Below are positions 32,796-42,500 of a DNA stretch of 42,500 nucleotides, piece by piece; the stretch's first letter is position 1, and every line of letters begins with the position of its first letter. The stretch spans positions 1 to 42,500 of the forward strand of contig ADNK01002609.1 in assembly GCA_000320545.1 (NCBI GenBank). The letters are read 5' to 3'. This stretch comes from Bigelowiella natans CCMP2755 (Eukaryota > Cercozoa > Chlorarachniophyceae). A program made the translations under genes and the position numbers. Below the pieces are notes generated by a model. The model ran no database searches, had not been told where the DNA came from, and saw only the letters and a program-made list of their open reading frames with translations.

Positions 32796-34947
32796 CTACG
32801 ACAGGAAATCCTCCAGCGTGACCACATCCAAAACGTCTTCTGGAGCGATCTTATTGCCGGTTCCATCCTCACCGCCACTGCCCTGTGTGGTACCGCCGGT
32901 ATTGCGACTGTTGATCATGACCTCGAATTTCTCCATCTCCGAGACGACTCGCTCATCTATGCCTTTTGATGTATCAATCGTACCACCGTCAAAATCACCA
33001 ACGAATCGTCGTTCGGAAAGAGAAGATATGGTAAAATGAGTGGGATGGGGGGCGGGACAGAATAAAACCAGATATAAAAGACTATTTCCCGCAACCGTAA
33101 TGGAGCAACGTTGGAATATTCACAGTATATTACATACGTTCACCTGAAGCTGTGAGTGCACGGCCTGCTTTCAACGCAGATACGCGTTTAGTTTTCTCAT
33201 CAGTATAAAACAGCAGGGTAAGGCCATACCTGAAAACAGCAGCCGCACCACCACGAGCAGCATCATGATTATGATAATGATGATGATGATGATGATAATG
33301 ATGATGATGGCGATGGTGATAAAAATGGGGGTGACATTGACAATCACGATGACGACGATGAAGACAACTACGGCGTGTAGCAGCGAAATGGCATTTGCTG
33401 TATTTCCGTAGCGACAAAGAGAATGCATGTTCCTCTCATTCTCACCATGGGGTCCTTTGGTTTTTCTTCGCCACCATGATCGCAGGACGCCCGAGGATGG
33501 TTCCTCCAGCGGTACTCATCACGTCCAAGTGCCGCAGGCAGTCGCACAAACGCGCCTAAGGTGATTGATTAGATCATTCAGTGATTTTGTAGCGGTGTCA
33601 GGAGAAATGAAGGAGAGAGAAAGGGGGGATGAGAGTGGGAGAAACAACGAAGAAAAACGGTCAGGATGACATATTCATAATCATCATCATCATCATCATC
33701 ATCATCATTGTTATTGTTATTGCTGTTAAGAAGGTATCGACGTTACATAAAGAACAGCACCATGTCGCGTATTCTCTCCAAAGCCGGTGAGGTTTGGCGG
33801 CTGTCCCCCACATCAGGCACGAGCGGGTTGCTACCGAACGCACCGAGCGCTTGCTCGTATTGCGAAAACCGACCCATGACCTCAGTCTTTGTCAGCTGCA
33901 ATCATGCGGTAGCGGCAGCAAGAACAGCAACAACATCAGCAGTATCAGTACAACACAGAACGACCGGTAGAGCCTTCCATAAGACCCATCAAAAGGCTAG
34001 TGGATCAGTGGGGAGAGAGGAAGGAGGAGAAGACTTTAGCAAGCGCCAATCATCATCATCATCGTCATCACCGTCATCAACATCATCACCTTTGACCAGT
34101 CCGAGTGCATCCTCACCAACCCCTTCACCACAACGCGGGCAAAGACACCCAAGCGATCGATGAGCCTGGAGAAGGTCACATCCGCTTCAAACGGGCTGCT
34201 GTCCTTCACAGAGAGGAATTCGCCTACTATCTCCAGCACGACGAAAGCGCCCATCGCCTCCCTCTTGTCTAGCACGCCGAGATCTCCCGCGCGCTTGCTC
34301 ACTTGCTGTCGCATCCAATTGACGTCCTCGAATAGCGCCATGAGCACCTTACTGCTGCTGGGGTCATATTCATTACCGCCCCTCCCCGCGCCAGCGGTGG
34401 CACGAGAGTTGCCGCTGCCCCCCCCCCCCCGATCCTTGAGCAAGGAGAGAAATCCGGAGGTGACCGTCGTCATGATGTCGCTCTGCTGGAGCTTGGGAGA
34501 CATGTAGGCGAGGTGCCGAGTATAAGCGTCGATGGACGAGTAGATCAGCGCGGAGGACAAGTAGCCTATCCCACGCTCCCACGATATAGCCGTCTCGACG
34601 TCGGCAATGGCCTCCTGCCACCACCGCACGATCTGGCCGCATGGGTGCTGCTGTTGCTGCTGCTGGCCATCGTTTTCCTTGGCGTGTTGTTGCCACTTCT
34701 TGGTGAAGAGCGCACCGAAGCAATCCTGCTTGAGCTCTCTCACCCAGTAGTCAGCCAGGACGCCGCATGCTGCACGAGCGATAGCGTCAAACCCCGCGCT
34801 AAGCTTTTCTTGCATTCCGCGGAGATTCAGCGCCATCTCGCTGCGAAAGGGGGAGAAATGTCATTTACTGAACGCGCGCGCGCGCACACACACACACACA
34901 CACACATACACACCTAAAAGATCGGCCATCATCACCATATTCATCAT

Positions 34948-34979
<32 letters not shown>

Positions 34980-37599
34980 TATCATAATGTCGCTACCTTC
35001 TCTGGGACTCCTGATTCCTCAATAATCGCACTTTCATATCGTCAAAGAGCTGTTCCAGGCACTCCGTGTAATGGCGACAAGACGCAATAACCGCAATCAC
35101 GTACTCTTCATTGAGCTCCGGCTTAGTACCAGCTTCTCCACCTTTTTTGCCTTCGGAGACGTGGTGAAGGCCGGCAACAGGAGAGCAAGCATCGTCTTTG
35201 ACGAGACTGATGAATTTTATAAAGAGACGAAAGATAATGATGATTGTATTGATGATGATGATACTGATGATGACGATAGTGATGATGATGATAATGATGA
35301 TGATGATAATGATGATAAGGACGATAGCAATGATAACGATAATGATAATGATGATGATGACGATGACGATGGTGATGATCGTGAAAAGAGAAGGATACGA
35401 ATGGTGGTGGTTACATCTACTTGTAAACTCTTTCAATAAGACGAGTACATAGGGAAAACAACAGATTGTGACGGTTGGATGGCATGAATCATACAGGAAA
35501 CGAGAACAACAAAAACAACAAGAACAGGGTGAGTACGATCAACAAGACCCCCAAACCCCCAAGTTTCATCATCCAAAAGGCAACACGAAGGGATCGCAAC
35601 CACCACCACCACACCAAACCATAAGTAAACACGCGCTCTACGCCTCCCAACAAAGTGATAGCATGGGGAAGATGAAGGGGTGGAACGAACCTTATCCCGC
35701 CAACATCGTGAGGGCCGTGTGAGATCATGTGCGCGGAGAATCTACGACTGCTCCAGAAAGCACGTGCCTTCATCTTCTTCTTCTTACCCCCACTGCTACC
35801 GTTGCCGCTGTCAAACTTGCTGTCCCCCCCCCTTCGCTCAACGGCGGAGTCGTGTTTGTTGAAGTGCACACACCTCAGTTTATGGCGGAAGAGCGACTGG
35901 AAGTAGGCGATGAGGCCTTGCTCGAATTGAGCAAGCTCAAGCACAGCAACCCCCTCGATGTGAGGCAGCAGCCCTCCAACATGACTCCTGAAGAAGGCCG
36001 TTGTATAACGTCAACGAACACACTGAACAGCAGCAAGGAAAGAAGAAGCAAAGCGCGGCACCGTAAGACTGTGAATAAATCGCGCGGTCCGTTGGTTTCA
36101 AAACGGCCGTTTTCCCTGAGAATGGGCGCCTCGAGGGATATCTGGCAGAACACGCGCTCAATCACCAGACGGAGCGACTTCTCACAGTTTAAGCAGAAGT
36201 GCCTGGTTGGGTTGCAGCACCACCATCAAAGCAGGGGAGGAGGAAGGGGGGGGGGGGGAAGGAGGAGGATGCTGCGTGATGATGGCGATAACGAAGATGC
36301 TGATGATCTTGGCGAAGGAAGATAAAGGGAGAAGCCATAGCTCAGTAACCACCTAATAATCGGTAGCTTCATGACTGTTAACTCCTTAGCGACTTTGCCA
36401 CCGTATTTGGGCCACAGGCGTATGAAGAGAGATAGAACACCTAAGACGAGTTTCTGAAGGGATCGAAAGAGCTCTTATTAGCCCGATTTTTGTCCGAATT
36501 GTAACTGTGCGTGAGTGTGTGCGTTTTCCGGATGCTAAGCATTGCTTTTGTTGTTGTCGTTGTAGCTACTGATGAAGCTACGTCTGGTGTTCTCTGTCCT
36601 CTCCCAAAATTCCCCCCCCCCCCCCCCCCCTCATCTTTCTCCCAGCTTCTAAGAAGATAATCACACTTACAAAGTCCTTCTGCTGCATGGATGTGAATGC
36701 CTCGAAGATACGCATGCAGCTGTTGACGATAACTGCATTTGCAGGACCTTCCACAAGCGCGCTAGTCTAAGAATCGAGGGTGGAAGAACAGAGAGGAGAA
36801 AAGTGAGAGGAGGAGGAGGAGGAGGAGGAGGTGGAGGAGAGGGAGGAGGAGAATCATGTTGAAGAGGCAATGATGAGTGTGATGGCTTATGTTTATGTTG
36901 GCTATTTTTCCTATGTTACAACATAATTAACGGTGTTGGTGATGACGATGATTGCCACCAGGATCTCGTGGTGAGGATGACACGCTCCCTACACTACCAA
37001 CGATGATGCACAGCTAAGAAAAGGACAAACTCAACATGGCCATAGCCAACACACCACACGACACCTTGTTTTTGAAGAACTTTGGATGGCTCTCGAATCG
37101 AGACTGCACGCCCTTCAAGAACTTCTCGATTTTCTTTAGCCGTCTACGAGCCCACGAGAGCTGCGAGTCGGCCGCACCGCCCTCCTTATCGACGCTTCCA
37201 CCACCACCACCACCACCATTTTTATTCTTGTTCTCCTTTGCATCCTCTACCCTGATCTCCTCGACGAAATTCACGAAGTAGCGCCCAGCTTCTGCGAGAG
37301 CCCTCTCCAGCATTTTCCTAAGGAAAAAAATTTACATGTTTCATTGAAGGCGGAGACATTAGCATTATGGTCCCTTTTGCTCGCTCCCCCCCCCCTCCCC
37401 CCCCCCCCCTCCAACCAATCTCTTTCACCGTCTGAGAATAGATTTGCTTTCGACCTTCTCTCTTCCGCACGGCGTTTACGTTCTTCCTCCTGCAGTCGTG
37501 CCAAGTGCTGCGGAGCAGAGAAGTAGTGGGTTTATCGTAACATGCACGTATGCGGATGCTATATTTAACACATTACATCTCAACTGAGCTGACAATCAC

Positions 37600-37634
<35 letters not shown>

Positions 37635-37758
37635 TGGGCAATTCCACGTTGCTTTGACTCGAATATAGCCTTCATGATCTCCCTCCAGATCGATGTTGAG
37701 GTTCTCTTGAAAAACGAAGGGAGAGGGGGAAAGACAGCAATATTAAAAATATATATTT

Positions 37759-37810
<52 letters not shown>

Positions 37811-38691
37811 TATTTTGCAGCAGCCATTAATGTATCGGCTTTTATGACCCTTCCATAATCCCCCGCTCCCCCCACCCCTTCGTTTGCCAACATCGTTTCT
37901 CTATTGCTCCTACGTTCTATTCCAGCAGGATCCAGAATTTTGGTATCTAGATGGCCTCCAGACTGACACATTATTTCATGATGAGGGTGAGGTACATAGG
38001 TAGGAAGGTGGAGGAGGAGGAGGAGAGGTAAAACCAAGAGGCATCGATCAATCAACATCCTACCAGGTTCTTTGCTTTTCCAACCGATGTCTTCCTTACC
38101 ACGAAGATATCGATCTGAGCGTGCAAGGTACGACACGTATCGGTACATATAGTCTAATGAACAACAAGCTTGCAGGAGATGGCCCCGGTGACATTGCATT
38201 GACATCGAGCAGTTTTCGAGGATGTTAAAGCAACAGGCAAATTGTGCACGGTGACCCTATTCCCCCCTCTCCCATCCCTACCCGGCGCTTGAAATTGCAC
38301 AACGAGGTTACATACTTTCGGCCGATGCGAGGTGATATGACTCAGTTCCAGCGTTTCGTTCCACAGAGCGACACCGGCATCAGAGGGGTCTACCTCATCT
38401 GTCCTCGCCTTTAGCCTCACATCGCCGTCCCATACAATCAACTATTTGATATACCAAGGAAAGGGGGCGAAACAAGAATGAGAGATGAAACCAGGAGGAA
38501 CTGATAGGAGAGCGGTGGACGGAAAGAAGGGCGGGGTAAGCACTAAAATAGACAATCAGCTCAGAAACAACAGGCACAACAACATCCGTCGGGGTAGTTC
38601 ACATGTTTCGGATGAATGAAGCTGCCGCGAAAGCCTGTCGCTACACGTCTTTATCATCATCGTTAAAGGCAGAGCGGACATGTGTATGTGG

Positions 38692-38723
<32 letters not shown>

Positions 38724-38970
38724 AGAAGAAGAAGAAGAAGAAGCAGCAGCCGTGACCTTGACGTAGGCTCTCCTCACTGACTTCTTCTTTGATGACCTGG
38801 AAACCCCTCTTGCGGATATAACCTAATTTGTAGGCATACTCCTAATCAGGCTTTGATACTTAAGGTGGTCTAGTACCAGTTTCTAATTTTCCCGGCGAAG
38901 CTACTTCCACGTCGGTGGGAGATGTTCTTACCTCAACTTTCAACTTGTTCTTCGATTTGTTCCCGCTCAT
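32796..38970 (-). CDS. Exocyst Sec6/EXOC3-like protein with N-terminal C2-like domain
   Basis: Sixteen minus-strand exons with matching phases give about 803 residues: 38970-38877, 38806-38757, 38441-38316, 37962-37914, 37705-37635, 37507-37416, 37317-37065, 36766-36671, 36180-36070, 35953-35874, 35747-35691, 35206-34997, 34840-34090, 33895-33761, 33555-33475, 32951-32796 (stop TAG). Sec6 is an exocyst subunit tethering secretory vesicles to the plasma membrane. Support: NEEYVIAVIASCRHYTECLE (about residue 395) matches the YxIAxVNNCxxF region of animal EXOC3; DAIARAACG and then GALFTKKW (about 450-475) match its DAIAKEGC and LMTKKW positions; a helical tail follows. Residues 1-130 are C2-like (RAYVKLIVWDGD, then VALWNETLELSHI). 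Poly-Gly and poly-Gln inserts come from trinucleotide repeats. The first two junctions and the last acceptor (about 32952) are tentative; the C2-like part could be a separate gene. Confidence 0.6.
34090..34840 (-). other. Longest Sec6-like exon (CATCHR helical region)
   Basis: 751-base exon, acceptor TTCGCAG at 34841-34847 and donor GTGATG at 34084-34089. It encodes the most EXOC3-like stretch (DAIARAACG to GALFTKKW) and, after a Gln-rich insert, WERGIGYLSSALIYSSIDAY, which aligns in position with the EYLRAVMQKR region of animal EXOC3. A Gly-rich insert is encoded opposite the C-run near 34425. Confidence 0.7.
34935..34990. repeat. (CAT/ATC)n trinucleotide repeat in a Sec6 intron
   Basis: ATC repeats in the intron 34841-34996. 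A much larger GAT repeat array fills the adjoining intron at about 35231-35385, where it is degenerate and includes GAC and AAT variants. Confidence 0.9.
37635..38970 (-). other. C2-like N-terminal domain of the Sec6-like gene
   Basis: Exons 38970-38877, 38806-38757, 38441-38316, 37962-37914 and 37705-37635. Strand-like segments LKVEVRTSPTDVEV, RAYVKLIVWDGDVRLKA, VALWNETLELSHI, LNIDLEGD and YIRVKATWN resemble the N-terminal C2 family of EEIG1/EHBP1 proteins (the W-N-E strand is typical). Acidic Ca2+ loops of the classic type are not obvious, so a Ca2+-independent C2 is more likely. Confidence 0.45.
38694..38750. repeat. (GCA)n(GAA)n compound trinucleotide repeat
   Basis: GCA repeats followed by GAA repeats and then GCA again, just downstream of the donor at 38751-38756 of the second minus-strand exon. 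Confidence 0.9.
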
Positions 38971-39513
38971 GGTGCAAGCTCACCACGAGCTTTGAAAAGA
39001 GTTCAAGCAAATGAGGGGGGGGATCCCGAAGGGAATGGAACAAACGCAAACGACTAAACGAGGGGGGGAACTTCCGAGTGAGACTCCCGCTTCCCAAGAT
39101 GGTATTTTGTGCGGGGAATATCCTAAATCCCCACCAAAGGACTCTTTTAGTAACTGCGACTAAATTCATTCATTGTCGCATGCGAAAAAAAAAACATTCT
39201 GGGCGATGCTCACAGAAAAAAGAAGGGGAACTACGGAGTCCCGATATGCTTTCGGTTCCTGTCGCAGCGACAGTGTGACCTGGTGCCAGAGCGCGAAGAA
39301 TGCATAGGTTTCATTACGGGAAATATTTTAGGCCAGAAACATCTTACGCGTATGCTGCGATCTTCTAGATGGCAGAGCCAGTCGTCTGCTCATTCTCGAA
39401 AAAAAAAATTTAAATTATTTTGGATATTTTCGGTAGTATTGAACGACCAATTCTGATAATTGACCGCAATTGGCAGAACGCTCAAGGACGTCGTCGCCAG
39501 AGTAGCCCTAACA
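38971..39513. promoter_or_regulatory. Divergent intergenic region of 543 bases
   Basis: Between the proposed starts of the Sec6-like gene (minus) and the membrane-anchored EEP-like gene (plus). It should carry both promoters. It has G-runs and A-runs but no recognisable core promoter motif and no microsatellite. Confidence 0.35.
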
Positions 39514-40718
39514 ATGTCTACGAGTGTAGCATCCCTGCCTTCGACGGGGGGGATGCGGCAGCGTAGACCCGCTGGGAAGGTCCTTCTCGTACTCACAATG
39601 CATCAACTCGCCTACCCACATACGCATGTGCAAGAGCGCTTGCCGAGGGAGGGAGGGAGACAGAGAAGCGGAGAAGACTGAGGAGGTTGATGTGGAAATA
39701 AACAATCCTTAATCTATTTTCAGTCCATGTCCCCGGTGATGTCGGGAATCGAGTGCGTGCGACAAAGATCGTCGGTCTCTCTTTATGGAGGTAGAGAACA
39801 GAGATGACGATGATGATAATGAAGATGATGTCATCAGAAGAGAGAAATACTTACGCGTTTTAAGGGCCACGTGCATGCTCGATATCACGCGGCTAGCACA
39901 ATTGTACCTATATCCCAGAGGACTTTACTACATCCTAGCAGCCATCCACATATTGACCTACTGCCTCTGTGATCAGGAATTGCCACCGGTCTAGCTCTTT
40001 GCGTGATCGCGTACCTGATAGTTTACGGTGACCCACCAGAATTCAAGATAGTGGTATTATCATCGATCTCTACTCCCCACAAACTTCGCAACATGCCGAC
40101 ATCACCATCGTAAGCGCGCACTCTCTTCCCCCTTTGTGTCTTGCGTCGCTGCGTTGTGTCGAACGCTCTGTTGATGATGTATTTACTCATGCAGCTGCCG
40201 ATGGAAACTACTGTGAGAGTTGCGACGTGGAACATAGCAGCCATAAACAACAACCCGTTCGAATTCTGGTGCGTCGCTATTGATAAAGGGATAATGATAA
40301 TCATGCTGATGGCCATTATGATGACGACGATGATGATGATGAGGAGGAGCGATGATATATCACAACCACAGCCTTGCGTGTGTATGATGACCTGCTGCTT
40401 TGATCAGGATAACCAACAAAGACCCTCACTATGACATATTGATGTCTTCAGTACAGCGGTTCATCAACGATCCTGGTGGTTATCATTCTACAAAGAGAGA
40501 GAAACAGGGGGGGAGGGGGGGCATAGAGATACAGAGAGAAATAACCAATATGAGCCATCTTGCGTTGAGGAGCGATTCTGTGTGGTGCGGAGCAATATTT
40601 CTCGATGATGTCCAATTTACCCCCGCCATAAAACAGGGGCGATGGACGTGGAAGTCGCAGAAGTGTTTACGCCGAAGGTAGTGGGAGCTCGGGACTGGAA
40701 GATAAGGAGAACGAAAAT

Positions 40719-40786
<68 letters not shown>

Positions 40787-41121
40787 AAAGAGAAAGTTTA
40801 TCAGATCTATATACTACTGCTACACTACTTACACTACTGCAAGTGGCATTTGCTTCGCAGTCTTCTTTTCATCAAGACTCACACAAATGCATGTTCAGAT
40901 GCTGAATGAGCTCCGTTTTGAGATGCAGAAAATGGGCTGGCAGGTTAGTTGTCGTTGTTGTAGTCATCGCTATTGTTGCTGAACATGTGTGCTTCTTACT
41001 CATACGCACTATCGTGTGTGCTCTTCTCTACTGGCGTGCAGGGAGTTGATGAAGCAATTACAACCTTTCATAAGGAATTCAAGGTTGTGGCCGGTTACAC
41101 TTGATAGAAACTGACCACACT

Positions 41122-41163
<42 letters not shown>

Positions 41164-41594
41164 GATATAGATGTAAGCATTGTATTTATTATGTGCATGT
41201 GCTCTCCCAACATGATGCCCTCACCTGCACGCCGTGATCTCCCCATATTGAACGACGCCTGACCGTTATCTCGTCGTTGTCGTCATCGTCTTCGTTGTCG
41301 TGTAAATACTACTCTATCTATCACGTAGCCCCGGAAGATAGTCAGCGACTTCCTCAAAGACCCCACGCTGGGCGCTAAGAGACTCGTAATATATGCTTCC
41401 GAACGCAACGAAAGCTGAACGTTTCGATGCTTTATGCATGCTACATACCCACAATCTCCAAAAGCACATTTTCTAGGAATAGAACCCTGCATGATTTCCT
41501 TCGGTGCCACAGCGCCTCCGCCTTACAATCTTCAACCGCTTTGCCTTGCCAAAAAGACGGAGTCTTTGTTCCAAGGGGCGATGATCGTGGAGGA

Positions 41595-41627
<33 letters not shown>

Positions 41628-42065
41628 AATGATGATAACAAGGAACAGTAGCACAAGTTCCATGTTGCGGTTTTCTTTGATAGCTGATTGTTTTCTTCTT
41701 GTTGTTGTTTTGTTGTTTTGTTGTTGTGGTGGCATTAGATATCCATGCCTGATAGAATTACAAACACTTTAAACCTACCGAACGGCCAAAAGGTAATTAA
41801 AGACAATATCACGATGGTGGTGGTGGTGGCGATAATGATGATGTTGTATGAAATATCCAGAACACGTTGTACAGTAATTCTGTATTGATTAATTAACAGC
41901 TACATCGTCCCACCGTCATCAACTGCTATGCGGGCTATTTCGACTCCGTTGAATCGTAACTTTCTCTAATGATAACGAGTCTATACTCCCCTCCCCCCCC
42001 CCCCCCCCCCCCCTTTCCGCCACCCTAGCTCTTTGGGAATGCATGATGCTGAGAATAATAAGGCG

Positions 42066-42109
<44 letters not shown>

Positions 42110-42500
42110 GTGTGTGTGATTATTGTGTGTGCGGGTAGATGGTGGAGGCAATGGAAGAAGTTCATGTTTGAGACAAATGTAAACGTTGGGTCTGGTAATG
42201 ATAGCTAATGTTCCGGTGCTGTTTGATGTCTGTCTGTGCGTGCATGCGCGCGCGTGTGTGTTGGTGCTTGTGGAAATCTATTCAAGCGCTATCAAAAGAG
42301 TGTTTGTGAACAAAATAGAAACGTATCCAGTTTTGGTGCCCAATCGTATCAGTATCATTGATGCAACGAATTCAAATATCTCTGATATCATCTCCATATC
42401 CCATCATCCTCATCAATCGACGTCATCATCATCATCGTCGTCGTCGTCATCACCATCAACATCAACATCGTCGCCCAGAAGTTGTTGGTTGTGTTGTACA
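39514..42500 (+). CDS. Membrane-anchored EEP-like protein, 3' end beyond window
   Basis: Exons with matching phases: 39514-39579, 39724-39790, 39977-40109, 40218-40268, 40408-40475, 40637-40677, 40899-40943, 41042-41083, 41329-41385, 41739-41792, 41900-41955, 42139-42178 (240 residues so far); later exons lie at or past the edge. The short polar N-terminus is followed by a hydrophobic segment, IATGLALCVIAYLIVYG (about residues 46-62), which fits a signal anchor. Then VATWNIAAINNNPFEFWITN resembles the first strand of endonuclease/exonuclease/phosphatase folds, whose Asn in the WN pair binds metal. Later segments include VEVAEVFTPK, FEMQKMGW, SMPDRITNTLNLPNG and PTVINCYAGYF. I believe this belongs to a conserved but uncharacterised family of microbial eukaryotes, from memory only. 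The substrate is unknown. The exon 4 acceptor (TGTGAG) is unusual; 42252-42420 may hold another exon in an unresolved frame. Confidence 0.55.
40723..40782. repeat. Compound (AT)n(GA)n microsatellite
   Basis: AT dinucleotides directly followed by GA dinucleotides in the intron 40678-40898 of the EEP-like gene. Confidence 0.9.
42066..42118 (+). repeat. (GT)n microsatellite
   Basis: Long GT run in the intron 41956-42138, preceded at about 41993-42013 by a C-run. Another C-rich/GT pair with the opposite order is seen elsewhere in the introns of this window. Confidence 0.9.

Noticed and set aside
34993-35436. Minus- and plus-strand frames rich in Ile/Asp from GAT repeats at 35071-35452
   Set aside because: Translation of an intronic trinucleotide repeat. 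Only 34997-35206 on the minus strand has Sec6-like sequence.
37810-38205. Minus-strand exon around 38100-38160 (SYLARSDRYLRG reading)
   Set aside because: It has possible splice sites but breaks nothing when left out; the exon pair 38441-38316 and 37962-37914 joins directly in phase 0 and reads as one C2-like domain.

Overview
The window is nuclear DNA of an intron-dense eukaryote, most likely a single-celled alga or a related protist. Genes are cut into many short exons (often 30 to 100 bases) by GT-AG introns packed with AT, CT, GT and trinucleotide microsatellites and with C or G runs. No operons, ribosome binding sites, RNA genes or CRISPR arrays were seen. I cannot name the species: the gene families are general eukaryotic ones, apart from one plant-type zinc finger (FLZ-like).

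Layout. 1-2337: no gene; AT repeat, then a CTAG/CATG-rich island. 2338-2994 (-): FLZ-like zinc-finger protein. 5339-16907 (+): one very large gene whose 43 exons I could join with every reading phase matching; it encodes five Ca2+-type C2 domains, a basic linker, leucine-rich repeats and a lysine-rich tail (about 1298 residues). 16908-22236: gene-poor, including a complete 1267-base hAT-like transposon with 44-base inverted ends and an 8-base target duplication (18388-19654). 22237-26665 (+): multi-membrane-spanning GT2 glycosyltransferase with a QxxRW motif. 27737-29488 (-): intronless VPS45-like Sec1/Munc18 protein. 30475-31448 (+): small protein with a CCCH zinc finger. 32796-38970 (-): exocyst Sec6/EXOC3-like protein apparently preceded by a C2-like domain (16 exons, about 803 residues). 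39514-right edge (+): membrane-anchored protein with an endonuclease/exonuclease/phosphatase-like start, cut by the window end.

How the genes fit together. Three of the seven genes point to membrane traffic and Ca2+-dependent membrane docking (multi-C2 protein, VPS45, Sec6). The glycosyltransferase and the membrane-anchored protein act at or in membranes as well. There is no evidence of shared control; the link is thematic only.

Most notable. (1) The five-C2/LRR fusion, with an exon pattern repeated in its C2 units. (2) The hAT-like element. (3) The possible C2-Sec6 fusion. (4) CTAG-rich islands lying downstream of gene 3' ends, two of them between convergent genes. (5) A plant-type FLZ finger in a genome that does not otherwise look like a land plant. 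Gene models were built by eye from splice signals, phase agreement and domain similarity. 5' ends and a few junctions, flagged in the entries, are unresolved.
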